43,142 bases of DNA from Pseudonocardia sp. (lineage in GTDB: Bacteria; Actinomycetota; Actinomycetes; Mycobacteriales; Pseudonocardiaceae), in the NCBI RefSeq assembly GCF_025465255.1, contig NZ_JAODNI010000188.1, positions 1 through 43,142 on the forward strand, written 5' to 3'. The translations under genes were made by a program, and so were the position numbers. Shown piece after piece: positions 34,578-42,934 of this stretch; positions within the stretch are counted from its first letter, which is position 1, and the number at the start of each line of letters is the position of its first letter. The notes beneath the pieces are model-generated. The model saw only the letters and a program-made list of their open reading frames with translations, ran no database searches and was not told the DNA's origin.

Positions 34578-35690
34578 ATGCAGCTGGTGCTCGACCCCGA
34601 GCAGCAGGAGCTCCGCTCCGCGATCCGCAAGTTCCTCACCGACCAGTCCCCGTCCGCGCGGGTGCGCAGCGCGATGGAGTCCGCCGACGGCTACGACCGC
34701 GAGCTCTGGCGCCGGATGGCGACCGAGCTCGGCCTGCTTGGGCTCGCCGTCCCCGAGCAGTACGCCGGCGCGGGCGCCGGCCACGTCGAGCGGGCGATCG
34801 TGCAGGAGGAGCTCGGCCGCTCCCTCGCGCCGTCGCCGTTCCTCGGCTCGGCCGTCCTCGCCACCGACACCCTGCTGGCCCTCGACGACGAGGCCGCCCG
34901 CGCCGAGCTGCTGCCGCGGATGGTCGCGGGCGAGCTGATCGCCGCGGTCGCCGTGGCCGAGGGCGGCGGGGCGTGGGACCGCACCGGCGGTGCCACCACG
35001 GCGTCGAGGTCGGGCGACACGTGGACGCTCGACGGGACCAAGACCGCGGTGGTCGCCGGGGACGTCGCCGATGTCGTGCTCGTGCTCGCCTCGACGCCCG
35101 ACGGCCCGGGCTGGTTCCGCGTCGACCCGTCCGCGAGCGGGGTCACCCGCACCACGCTGGCGACGCTCGACCCCACCCGGCGGCTCGCGAAGATCGCCTT
35201 CGCCGGTGCCCCGGCCACCCCGCTGGCCAGCGCCGACGCGGCCGCCGTGCTCGACCTCGTCGCGGACCTGGGCGCCGTGGCACTGGCCGCCGAGCAGACG
35301 GGCGGGCTGGAGCGGGCGCTCGAGATGGCCGTCGACTACGCGAAGGTCCGCGTCCAGTTCGGCCGACCCATCGGCTCGTACCAGGCCGTCAAGCACGGGC
35401 TCGCGGACGTCTACAGCGACTGGGAGCAGGGGCTGTCCGCGCTGCGCTACGCGAGCTGGGCCGCGGACCACGCGAGGGACGAGCTGCCGCTCGCGGCCGC
35501 GCTGGTCGCCACCTACGTGGGCCCGGCGTACTTCCGCGCGGGCACCCTCTGCGTCCAGTATCACGGCGGGATCGGCTACACGTGGGAGCACGACGCGCAC
35601 CTGTACTACAAGCGTGCGAAGAGCACCGAGCTGCTGTTCGGTTCGCCGGCACGCAACCGGGCCCGGCTCGCCGACCGCCTCGGCGTCTGA
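34578..35690 (+). CDS. Acyl-CoA dehydrogenase, small-subunit type
   Basis: A 370-residue ACAD partner. It starts MQLVLDPEQQELRSAIRKFL, keeps the middle-domain WDRTGGATTASRSGD and the C-terminal RVQFGRPIGSYQAVKHGLAD, and ends with YHGGIGYTWEHDAHLYYKRA, a signature of the shorter partner in heteromeric FadE pairs of steroid or side-chain catabolism. The usual catalytic EGT-E motif near the end is absent. ATG 34578 is chosen from homology and the SD GAAAGGTG; an upstream extension is a frame overlap with the first ACAD. The pair would give one FAD enzyme that desaturates a bulky or branched acyl-CoA. Confidence 0.9.
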   Translation: MQLVLDPEQQELRSAIRKFLTDQSPSARVRSAMESADGYDRELWRRMATELGLLGLAVPEQYAGAGAGHVERAIVQEELGRSLAPSPFLGSAVLATDTLLALDDEAARAELLPRMVAGELIAAVAVAEGGGAWDRTGGATTASRSGDTWTLDGTKTAVVAGDVADVVLVLASTPDGPGWFRVDPSASGVTRTTLATLDPTRRLAKIAFAGAPATPLASADAAAVLDLVADLGAVALAAEQTGGLERALEMAVDYAKVRVQFGRPIGSYQAVKHGLADVYSDWEQGLSALRYASWAADHARDELPLAAALVATYVGPAYFRAGTLCVQYHGGIGYTWEHDAHLYYKRAKSTELLFGSPARNRARLADRLGV

Positions 35691-35704
35691 GAGAAGGGTT
35701 CGAA

Positions 35705-36502
35705 GTGCCGGACACCGAAGCGGAGCGGGCGGTTCTCACCAGCCTGGACGACGGCATCCTCACGGTCACGCTCAACCGGCCGCGGCGGAAGAACGCCCTG
35801 GACCAGGCCTCCTGGGACGGCCTGCGCGCCGTGTTCGCGCGGGCGGGCGACGACCCGGAGGTCCGGGTCCTGGTGCTCACCGGGGCGGGCGGGGACTTCT
35901 GTGCGGGCGCGGACCTGAGCGGGGACCGCGGTGACGTGCACCCCTTGCAGCGCATGCGCGGGGTCAACGAGATCGCGCTGCTGCTGCACGAGCTGCCGAT
36001 CCCGACGGTGGCGAAGGTCGAGGGCGTCGCCGTCGGAGCCGGGTGGAACCTCGCGCTCGGCTGCGACCTCGTCGTCTCCTCGCGCACCGCCCGGTTCTCG
36101 CAGATCTTCGCGAAGCGCGGGCTCTCGCTGGACCTCGGCGGCTCCTGGCTGCTGCCCAAGATCGTCGGGCTGCAGCAGGCGAAGCGGCTCGCGCTGCTCG
36201 CCGAGATCATCGGCGCCGAGGAGGCCGAGAAGCTCGGCCTGGTCACCTACCTCGTCGAGCCCGGTGAGCTCGACGGCTTCACCGCGGACCTGGCCAAGCG
36301 GCTCGCCGACGGGCCCCCCGTCGCCCTACGCCAGTCCAAGCAGCTGCTGAACGAGAACGCGGACCGCACGATGCGGGACGCGCTGTCCAGCGAGGCGCGT
36401 ACGCAGGCGATCAACTTCGCCACGGAGGACGCGCCCGCCGCCTTCACGGCGTTCATGGAGAAGCGCGACCCCGAGTTCACGGGAAAGTGGGCGGTCAAGT
36501 GA
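35705..36502 (+). CDS. Crotonase-family protein, both hydratase Glu replaced
   Basis: A 265-residue crotonase with oxyanion segment TGAGGDFCAGADLSGDRG. The first catalytic Glu position is Asn (GAGWNLALGCD) and the second is Gln (FSQIFAKRGLSLDLGGSW), so it is not a classical hydratase. The Asp in LSLDLGGSWLLPK may serve, as in some isomerases or hydrolases of the family. GTG 35705 has AGAAGGG upstream, 14 nt after the ACAD stop. The stop overlaps the next crotonase by 4 nt (GTGA). The length and the KRDPEFTGKW tail are normal for the family. Confidence 0.89.
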   Translation: MPDTEAERAVLTSLDDGILTVTLNRPRRKNALDQASWDGLRAVFARAGDDPEVRVLVLTGAGGDFCAGADLSGDRGDVHPLQRMRGVNEIALLLHELPIPTVAKVEGVAVGAGWNLALGCDLVVSSRTARFSQIFAKRGLSLDLGGSWLLPKIVGLQQAKRLALLAEIIGAEEAEKLGLVTYLVEPGELDGFTADLAKRLADGPPVALRQSKQLLNENADRTMRDALSSEARTQAINFATEDAPAAFTAFMEKRDPEFTGKWAVK

Positions 36503-37401
36503 CGACCACGCAGAGCATGTACACGGAGATCGCCTACGACGTCGCGGACCACGTCGCGACGATCACCCTGGACCGCCCGGACCGGCTCAACGCCTTCACC
36601 ACGACGATGGCCAGGGAGCTGGTCGCCGCGTTCGACGAGATCGACGCGGACGACTCGGTGCGCGTCGTCGTGGTCACCGGGCGGGGCCGCGGGTTCTGCG
36701 CCGGCGCTGACCTCGGCCGCGGTGGGGCGACGTTCGACGCGAACGACCCGGAGCGCGCGGCCGAGCGCAAGGACTTCGAGACCATCGGCGGCGTCCCGCG
36801 CGACGGCGGCGGCATCGTCTCCCTGCGCATCGCGGCCTGCCGCAAGCCGGTCATCGCGGCGATCAACGGCCCGTCGGTCGGCATCGGCGCCACGATGACC
36901 CTCCCGATGGACATCCGGCTCGCCGCGGAGTCCGCGAAGTTCGGGTTCGTCTTCGCCCGGCGGGGGCTGGTGCCGGAGGCGGCGTCGAGCTGGTTCCTGC
37001 CGCGCGTCGTCGGGATCTCGCAGGCCATGGAGTGGGTCGCCACGGGCCGGGTCTTCAAGGCCGACGAGGCGTTGGCCGGGGGCCTGGTCTCGAAGGTCCT
37101 CCCGGACGACGAGCTGCTGCCCGCCGCCTACGCGATCGCGAAGGAGATCGTGGACAACACGTCGTCGATCTCCGTGGCAGCGTCCCGGCAGCTGCTGTGG
37201 TCGATGCTCGGCGCGTCGACGCCGTGGGAGGCACACAAGCTGGACTCCGCGGCGATCTACGCCCTCGGCCAGGGCGACGACGTCAAGGAGGGCGTCATGT
37301 CGTTCCTGGAGAAACGGACCCCGTCGTTCCCGGACCGGGTCAGCACGGACTACCAGGACGTCGTGCCGCCGTGGCCCGTCCGCCCGGAGACGATGGAATG
37401 A
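36499..37401 (+). CDS. Crotonase-family protein, isomerase-like
   Basis: A 300-residue crotonase, longer than the others because of an insert around DANDPERAAERKDFETIG and a C-terminal extension (TDYQDVVPPWPVRPETME). The oxyanion segment is GRGRGFCAGADLGRGG. The positions of both hydratase Glu residues are Thr (GATMT) and Phe (FGFVFARRGL), while LVPEAASSWFLPR provides a Glu as in delta3-delta2 isomerase-like members. GTG 36499 overlaps the preceding stop; GTG 36487 is the alternative. The stop overlaps the SDR start by 4 nt (ATGA), so these genes are coupled. Confidence 0.89.
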   Translation: MTTTQSMYTEIAYDVADHVATITLDRPDRLNAFTTTMARELVAAFDEIDADDSVRVVVVTGRGRGFCAGADLGRGGATFDANDPERAAERKDFETIGGVPRDGGGIVSLRIAACRKPVIAAINGPSVGIGATMTLPMDIRLAAESAKFGFVFARRGLVPEAASSWFLPRVVGISQAMEWVATGRVFKADEALAGGLVSKVLPDDELLPAAYAIAKEIVDNTSSISVAASRQLLWSMLGASTPWEAHKLDSAAIYALGQGDDVKEGVMSFLEKRTPSFPDRVSTDYQDVVPPWPVRPETME

Positions 37402-38165
37402 ACCCGTACTTCGATCTCACCGGGCAGGTCGCCCTCGTCACCGGGGGCAACTCCGGGATCGGGCTGGGCATGGCGCACGGGCTGGCGAAGGCCGGCGCGG
37501 ACGTCTGCATCTGGGGCACGAACGCCGAGAACAACGAGAAGGCGGCCGCCGAGCTGGCCGAGCACGGCACCAAGGTCCGCGCACTGCAGTGCGACGTCGG
37601 GGACGAGCAGGCCGTCGCGGAGAGCTTCGCGACGACCCTCGCCGAGTTCGGCAAGGTCGACTCCTGCTTCGCCAACGCCGGCGTGGGTGGGCGGGGCGCG
37701 AAGTTCCAGGAGCTCGAGCTCGGCGAGCTGCGCCGGGTGTTCCGGGTCAACGTCGAGGGCGCGTTCCTCACGATGCGGGCCGCCGCCGCCCACATGATCG
37801 AGCGCGGCGAGGGCGGCGTGCTCGTCGGCACGTCGAGCCTCGCGGCGGAGCAGGGCCAGCCGCGCGGGCACCCGTACGCGGCGAGCAAGGGCGCGCTGCT
37901 CTCGATGATGCGCGGGCTCGCCGTCGAGCTGGCGCGGTACAAGATCCGGGCGCACACCCTGCAGCCCGGCTGGACCCACTCGACGATGACGGACGGGGCA
38001 CTCAACGACCCGCACTTCACGTCGAAGGTCATGCCGCGGATGCCGGTGCGCCGGTGGGGTGAGCCGTCGGACTTCGAGACGATCGCGGTCTACCTGGCGA
38101 GTCCGGGGACGACGTTCCACACCGGGGACACGTTCCTGGTCGACGGCGGGTACTCCCTGTTCTGA
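37398..38165 (+). CDS. Short-chain dehydrogenase/reductase
   Basis: A 255-residue classical SDR, likely to oxidise or reduce a hydroxyl/keto group of a pathway CoA ester with NAD(P)H. The Rossmann motif is TGGNSGIGLGMA (TGxxxGIG), then NAG in FANAGVGG, and the catalytic Ser and Tyr-x3-Lys in TSSLAAEQGQPRGHPYAASK. The C-terminal FLVDGGYSLF is typical of the family. ATG 37398 overlaps the crotonase stop. As last gene of the operon, with hydratase-like and ACAD partners upstream, it would suit the 3-hydroxyacyl step or an LvaD-like ketone reduction; the cofactor preference is not clear. Confidence 0.92.
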   Translation: MNPYFDLTGQVALVTGGNSGIGLGMAHGLAKAGADVCIWGTNAENNEKAAAELAEHGTKVRALQCDVGDEQAVAESFATTLAEFGKVDSCFANAGVGGRGAKFQELELGELRRVFRVNVEGAFLTMRAAAAHMIERGEGGVLVGTSSLAAEQGQPRGHPYAASKGALLSMMRGLAVELARYKIRAHTLQPGWTHSTMTDGALNDPHFTSKVMPRMPVRRWGEPSDFETIAVYLASPGTTFHTGDTFLVDGGYSLF

Positions 38166-38184
38166 CCTCGGCGCCCATGTCGGG

Positions 38185-38751
38185 TCAGTCGTCCTTGCGG
38201 ATCTCCCTGTCCCGGTGGCCCTTCGAGAAGCCCAGGGCGCCCATCAGCGGGATGAGCAGGAAGAACATCCAGGCCTGCGGAAACACGCCGATGAAGACGA
38301 AGAACAGGATCGTCGCGACGATCGGGGTCGCGGCCGCGATCCGCGGCAGCCAGCCCGAGAACGGGCCGGGCTCCGCGACCGAGGACGCCGCCGCCGGCGC
38401 GAGCGGGGCCCTCGTGGCCCCGGACGCCGTCGGCAGGTCCGGGTGCGGCGCGGGCAGGTCCGTGAACAGCTCCTCGATCTCGCTCGCGACCGTCGCCTCG
38501 GCGGCGCGCGCGGAACGGTCCGCGTACTCCTCGACGTCCAGCCGTCCCGCCTCGAGATGCGCGTTCAGCGCCCGGGCCGCGGACTCGCGTTCCGCCGTGC
38601 CGATCCGCAACGGCGGCGGCCCGGCCGGCTTCGGCGCCTCCGCCGTGACGGGCTCGAGTGCCTTGCCCGGCCCCGTCTCGAGGGGCCCCAGGAGCCCGTC
38701 GGACCTCGGTCGGACGTCCCGGCCCGCCACCTCGCCGTCCCCCACCGTCAT
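38185..38751 (-). CDS. DUF1707 membrane protein
   Basis: A 188-residue protein with an N-terminal DUF1707 domain (LRIGTAERESAARALNAHLE, RLDVEEYADRSARAAEATVA, the LFTDLPAPHP end) and, after a Pro/Ala linker, two adjacent membrane helices (ATPIVATILFFVFIGVFP and WMFFLLIPLMGALGF) ending in a basic tail. This domain is common in actinobacteria, next to membrane segments, and its role is unknown. ATG 38751 is used; it lies in the palindrome TGGCAC-GAGT-GTGCCA and is preceded by CACACT at 6 nt, a weak -10 candidate. The longer minus-strand frame to 39246 is an overlap with the neighbouring gene. It converges on the SDR gene, 19 nt apart. Confidence 0.87.
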   Translation of the reverse strand: MTVGDGEVAGRDVRPRSDGLLGPLETGPGKALEPVTAEAPKPAGPPPLRIGTAERESAARALNAHLEAGRLDVEEYADRSARAAEATVASEIEELFTDLPAPHPDLPTASGATRAPLAPAAASSVAEPGPFSGWLPRIAAATPIVATILFFVFIGVFPQAWMFFLLIPLMGALGFSKGHRDREIRKDD

Positions 38752-38766
38752 GGCACGAGTGTGCCA
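38751..38766. promoter_or_regulatory. Palindrome at the DUF1707 start codon
   Basis: TGGCAC-GAGT-GTGCCA begins on the first base pair of the start codon. If the mRNA is leaderless this is an operator position at +1; if not, it would fold into a small hairpin on the initiation site. Confidence 0.35.
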
Positions 38767-38816
38767 CTCGGGGAGCTGCGTCCTGGCTCCATGACGCGGG
38801 CACCGAGGCCGGGACC

Positions 38817-39659
38817 TCAGCGCACCTGGCTGGCCGGGGGCGGTGTGATCAGCACCGGCGTTCCCCAGCTCCGGTAGTCCGCGGTCATCGCCAGGGTCCC
38901 GATCCCGGGCATGTCCTGCCGCGCCTCGCTGCGCACCGGGCGGCTCTCCGCGTCGACCCACAGCGTGCTGCTGATCCGGGTCAGCCCGCCCGCGACCTGC
39001 TGCTGCAGCTGCGCGCGGACGCCGGGGTCGCGCTCCAGCTCCGCGGCCCGGTTCAGGTCCACGACGATCGTGTAGCGGACCGCGGGAGTCCCGTCGACGG
39101 GGTCGTCCGAGGCGTCCGCGACCAGGCTCGCGTCCGCGAAGCGGCTGATGTTCGCCGTCGGGTCCGCGCTGTCGACGACGTTCGTGGCGAGCGTCGCGAG
39201 GGTGCGCTCCGCCGCGTCCCCGCTCTCCGCGTCGACCTTCGTCCACGGCCGCGGGTCCCCGGGCTGCGCGGACGGCAACCGCAGGAACACCTGACCCGGC
39301 AGCACGACGAACCCGGTGCTCTGCGGCGCCTCGCCGGAGTGGGTGAGGGTCTGGGCGAAGTCCACGGACACCCCGGAGTCCTCGATCCGCAGCGCCCCGG
39401 TGCCGCCGACCGTCATCGCCGGTTCACCGGAGGCGCGCGTGCCGTCCTCGACGTGCCCGGCGACCTGCAGCATGGCGGTGCGGTCCGTGCGCTGGCGGGC
39501 GGTGACGGCGTCCAGCAGCTCGCGGACGTCGTAGACCTTGGGGAGCCCGCGGGCGGCGGTCTGCTGTGGCGGGGCCCCCGCGCATCCGGCGAGTGACGCG
39601 CCGAGCACGGCCAGCAACAAGATCCAGGTCGGCATCGACCTCGATCCCGCTCCGTTCAC
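38817..39659 (-). CDS. Lipoprotein, LppX/LprAFG-like
   Basis: A 280-residue exported lipoprotein. The signal has a basic residue (VNGAGSRSMPTW), the core ILLLAVLGAS and the lipobox LAGC. The mature part is strand-rich, with AMLQVAGHVEDG, the GVSVDFAQTLTH and FVVLPGQVFLRLP blocks, RYTIVVDLNRAAEL and LWVDAESRPVR, the layout of LppX/LprG-type lipid-binding lipoproteins, which shuttle lipids in the cell envelope. GTG 39659 is preferred to ATG 39635 because GGAG lies 5-8 nt upstream and it adds a positive charge before the hydrophobic core. It is 38 nt downstream of rsgA; lipid cargo is unknown. Confidence 0.85.
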   Translation of the reverse strand: MNGAGSRSMPTWILLLAVLGASLAGCAGAPPQQTAARGLPKVYDVRELLDAVTARQRTDRTAMLQVAGHVEDGTRASGEPAMTVGGTGALRIEDSGVSVDFAQTLTHSGEAPQSTGFVVLPGQVFLRLPSAQPGDPRPWTKVDAESGDAAERTLATLATNVVDSADPTANISRFADASLVADASDDPVDGTPAVRYTIVVDLNRAAELERDPGVRAQLQQQVAGGLTRISSTLWVDAESRPVRSEARQDMPGIGTLAMTADYRSWGTPVLITPPPASQVR

Positions 39660-39697
39660 CTGGGCTCCGCCTCCGGTCCGATCTCCCCAGGTGGAGG

Positions 39698-40720
39698 CTA
39701 TCGGTCCGGGCTCGGCGCCCCCGCGTGGCCCGGGCGCAGTGCGACGAGCACGCGCCGCAGCGCGTCGAGCCGGCCGGGCCGCAGGGTCCCCGCCGCGACG
39801 AGCGCGTCGAGCGCGCACTCCGGGTCCGCGGGCGGTCCGAGGTGCCCGCAGCCGCGCGGGCATTCCTCGACGGCGCTCGCGAGATCGTCGAAGGCCTTGA
39901 TGACGTCGTCCGACGTGACGTGCGCCAGCCCGAAGGACCGCACGCCGGGGGTGTCGACCACCCAGCCGCCGTCCGGCAGCGGGAGCGCCACCGCGGCGAC
40001 CGTCGTGTGCCGCCCCTTGCCGACCCCCGACACGACGCCGGTGAGCCGGCGGGCCTCCGGCAGCAGTGCGTTGACCAGCGTGGACTTGCCGACGCCGGAG
40101 TGCCCGACCAGGGCCGAGACGCCGCCGTCGAGCAGCTCGGCGAGCCTGTCCGGCGGCTCGTCCCGCCGGGTCACGACGACGGGGAACTCCAGCTCCGCGT
40201 AGTGCGCCGCGAACGGTGCGGGGTCGGCCAGGTCCGCCTTCGTCAGGCACAGCACCGGGGTGAGGCCGCCCGCGAACGCGGCGACCAGGCAGCGGTCCAC
40301 GAACCCGGTGCGCGGGACGGGGTCCGCCAGCGAGGTCACGATCACGAGCTGGCCCGCGTTGGCGACGACGATCCGCTCGAAGGGGTCGGTGTCGTCGGCG
40401 GTGCGGCGCAGGACCGTCCGCCGCTCCTCGACGCGCACGATCCGGGCGAGGGTGTCCGGGGCCCCGGACAGGTCCCCGACCAGCCCGACGCGGTCCCCGA
40501 CGACGATCGGGGTGCGGCCGAGCTCGCGGGCCCGCATGGCCGTGACCGGCGGCGCCTTCGCGTCCCCACCGGGAGCACAGGTCCAGCGGCCGCGGTCCAC
40601 GGCGATGACCATGGCCTCCTCGGCGTCCGCGTGGTCCGGGCGGCGCTTGGTGCGCGGCCGGGAACCCCGGCGCCCGGGGCGGATGCGGACGTCCGTCTCG
40701 TCGTACTCGCGGGGGCTCAT
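39698..40720 (-). CDS. rsgA: Ribosome small-subunit-dependent GTPase A
   Basis: Circularly permuted GTPase that checks late 30S maturation. The 340-residue protein has an OB-fold N-terminus (VVGDRVGLVGDLSG), then G4 first (LTKADL), G1 (GHSGVGKSTLVN), G2 (GRHTTV) and G3 (DTPGVRSFGL) in the permuted order, and a C-terminal zinc site (ECPRGCGHLGPPADPECA). ATG 40720 is chosen because the family motif MSPREYDETDVRIRPGRRGS starts there; the frame to 40813 is inside aroA. It lies 10 nt downstream of aroA, as in Mycobacterium (aroA-rsgA). Confidence 0.96.
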   Translation of the reverse strand: MSPREYDETDVRIRPGRRGSRPRTKRRPDHADAEEAMVIAVDRGRWTCAPGGDAKAPPVTAMRARELGRTPIVVGDRVGLVGDLSGAPDTLARIVRVEERRTVLRRTADDTDPFERIVVANAGQLVIVTSLADPVPRTGFVDRCLVAAFAGGLTPVLCLTKADLADPAPFAAHYAELEFPVVVTRRDEPPDRLAELLDGGVSALVGHSGVGKSTLVNALLPEARRLTGVVSGVGKGRHTTVAAVALPLPDGGWVVDTPGVRSFGLAHVTSDDVIKAFDDLASAVEECPRGCGHLGPPADPECALDALVAAGTLRPGRLDALRRVLVALRPGHAGAPSPDR

Positions 40721-40730
40721 CTCGGCCGGC

Positions 40731-42017
40731 TCATCCGGACAGCAGTGCGGCCCACCGGCCCGGGAAGTCCGGGAACGTCTTCTCCGTGCAGGCCACATCG
40801 TCGATCGTGACACCGGGGACGACGAGCCCGAGGACGGCCCCGGCCGTGGCCATCCGGTGGTCCGCGTAGGCGCCCCACGGCCGGTCCGCCGGCGCGGTGA
40901 GGGCGCGCGGGCGGATCTCCAGGCCGTCGTCGGTTTCGTTCACGTCCGCGCCCAGCGCCGTCAGCTCGGCGACGAGGGCGGCGAGCCGGTCCGTCTCGTG
41001 CCCGCGGATGTGCGCGACCCCCCGGATCCGTGACGGGGTCGAGGCCAGGGCCGCGATCGCCGCGACCGTGGGGGTGAGCTCGCTGGCCTCGTGCAGGTCC
41101 ACGTCCACCCCGGTGAGCCGGTCCGGCCCGCGCACGGTCATGCCCGCGTCCGACGGCGTGACCGTCGCGCCGAACCGCTCGAGGACCGGCAGGATCTCGG
41201 CGCCGGGCTGGGTGGACCCGGCGGGCCAGCCCGCGACCGTCACCTCGCCCGCGGTGACCGCCGCCGCGGCCAGGAAGACCGACGCGTTGGACAGGTCCGG
41301 TTCGACCGTCCACTCCCGGGCGGCGATCGGTCCGGGCTCCACCCGCCAGACGTCGGGCTGCGAGTCGTCGACCACGACGCCCGCCTCGCGCAGCATCGCC
41401 ACGGTCATCTCGATGTGGGGGAGCGACGGCACCGGCGCACCGGCGTGCAGCACCGTGACGCCCTTGTCGAACCGCGCCCCGGAGAGCAGCAGGCCCGACA
41501 CGAACTGGGACGACGCGGACGCGTCGATCGTCACGTCCCCGCCGGCCAGGCCGCCCGTCCCGTGCAGGACGAACGGCAGCCGGTCCCCGTCGACCACCGC
41601 GCCGAGCGCGCGCAGCGCCTCCAGCACGGCGCCCATCGGGCGGGTGCGGGCGTGCGGGTCCCCGTCGAACAGGACGGCGCCGTCCGCCAGCGTGGCCGCG
41701 GGCGGGACGAACCGCATGACCGTGCCGGCGAGACCGCAGTCCACCGTCCCGCCGCCGGTCAGCGAGCCGTCCCCGCCGAGGGCGACCCGCTCGCCGTCGA
41801 CCTCGACCGGGACGCCGAGGGACCGCAGCGCGCCGCACATCAACGCCGTGTCCCGGGTGGCGGGCGCCCCGTGCACGACGGACGGGCCCGCGGCGAGGCC
41901 GGAGAGCAGCAGCGCGCGGTTGGTCACGGACTTGGACCCGGGGACGGCGACGACGCCGCGGACGGGCCCGCCCGCCACCGGCGCCGCATAGAGCTGTGTG
42001 TCGGCCACGGACCCCAT
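40731..42017 (-). CDS. aroA: 3-phosphoshikimate 1-carboxyvinyltransferase (EPSP synthase)
   Basis: Joins shikimate-3-phosphate and phosphoenolpyruvate in chorismate synthesis. The 428-residue protein has the Lys site PGSKSVTNRALLLSGLA, the PEP-loop DCGLAGTVMRFVPPAA (the actinobacterial form of LGNAGTAMRPL), GDPHARTRPMG, SSQFVSGLLLSG, DLSNASVFLAAAA and the C-terminal DHRMATAGAVLGL. ATG 42017 has a perfect GGAGGTGAT 8 nt upstream. It probably forms an operon with rsgA and the lipoprotein. The gene is divergent from the SRAP gene. Confidence 0.97.
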   Translation of the reverse strand: MGSVADTQLYAAPVAGGPVRGVVAVPGSKSVTNRALLLSGLAAGPSVVHGAPATRDTALMCGALRSLGVPVEVDGERVALGGDGSLTGGGTVDCGLAGTVMRFVPPAATLADGAVLFDGDPHARTRPMGAVLEALRALGAVVDGDRLPFVLHGTGGLAGGDVTIDASASSQFVSGLLLSGARFDKGVTVLHAGAPVPSLPHIEMTVAMLREAGVVVDDSQPDVWRVEPGPIAAREWTVEPDLSNASVFLAAAAVTAGEVTVAGWPAGSTQPGAEILPVLERFGATVTPSDAGMTVRGPDRLTGVDVDLHEASELTPTVAAIAALASTPSRIRGVAHIRGHETDRLAALVAELTALGADVNETDDGLEIRPRALTAPADRPWGAYADHRMATAGAVLGLVVPGVTIDDVACTEKTFPDFPGRWAALLSG

Positions 42018-42121
42018 GATTCCGCATCACCTCCGTGCCCGACCCGCGCAGGTCGGGCGCGCCGCCCGCGGTGGTCCTTCCGCGGGCCACGACCGTCGGT
42101 GTCGCGTGCCACGATGGGCAC

Positions 42122-42934
42122 ATGTGCGGGAGGTACGCCTCGACGAAGGCGCCCACGGACCTGGCGGAGGAGTTCACCGCCGTCGACGCCGTGTCCGAGA
42201 AGGCCGGGGAGGAACGCCGGCCGGACTACAACGTCGCGCCCACCCGGGACGTGATCGCGGTGGTGCAGCGGCACCCGCGGGACGCCGAGGGCAACGCGGA
42301 CCCGGACACCACCGAGCGCAGCCTCCGGCTGGTCCGCTGGGGCCTGGTGCCGTTCTGGGCCAAGGACCCCTCGGCCGGTGCCCGCATGATCAATGCCCGC
42401 TCCGAGACGGCCGCGGAGAAGCCCGCGTTCCGCAAGGCGCTCGCGGCGCGCCGCTGCCTGCTCCCGGCCGACGGCTGGTACGAGTGGCAGCGCCGGGCCG
42501 CCACCAAGGACCACAAGGCGTCGAAGCAGCCGTACTTCACCCATTACGCGGACGGGGGCTCGCTGGCCATGGCCGGGCTGTGGGAGTTCTGGCGGCCGAA
42601 GGAGGGCGAGCTGCTGGAGAAGTACCCGGACGGCCTGGTCACGGCCACGGTGCTCACCACCGGGGCGGTCGGGCCGCTCGCCCAGGTGCACGACCGGATG
42701 CCGCTCGTCCTCCCGCGGGACGCGTGGGACGCCTGGCTGGACCCGGACACGGACGCGAAGGCGGACTCGGTGCAGGCCTGGCTGCGACCACCGTCGGAGG
42801 AGCTCGTCGCCTCCCTGGAGATCGTCCCGGTGTCGGACAGGGTGAACAGCGTCAAGAACAACTCCGCGGACCTGCTGACGCCACTGGACCCGGCGCAGGT
42901 GGAGGAGCCGATCCAGCTCGACCTGCTCGGATGA
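42122..42934 (+). CDS. SRAP-domain (HMCES/YedK-type) protein
   Basis: Binds abasic sites in single-stranded DNA by a thiazolidine link from its N-terminal Cys, protecting them from cleavage. The 270-residue protein starts MCGRYAS, so Cys2 becomes the N-terminus after Met removal. The other active-site residues are in PDYNVAPT (Asn), DGWYEW (Glu) and VHDRMPL (His). INARSETAAEKPAFRKAL is a further signature. ATG 42122 is fixed by this chemistry; the frame to 42035 would bury Cys2. A CACGAT box 6 nt upstream may mark a leaderless mRNA. The stop overlaps the next gene's ATG (ATGA). Confidence 0.96.
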   Translation: MCGRYASTKAPTDLAEEFTAVDAVSEKAGEERRPDYNVAPTRDVIAVVQRHPRDAEGNADPDTTERSLRLVRWGLVPFWAKDPSAGARMINARSETAAEKPAFRKALAARRCLLPADGWYEWQRRAATKDHKASKQPYFTHYADGGSLAMAGLWEFWRPKEGELLEKYPDGLVTATVLTTGAVGPLAQVHDRMPLVLPRDAWDAWLDPDTDAKADSVQAWLRPPSEELVASLEIVPVSDRVNSVKNNSADLLTPLDPAQVEEPIQLDLLG

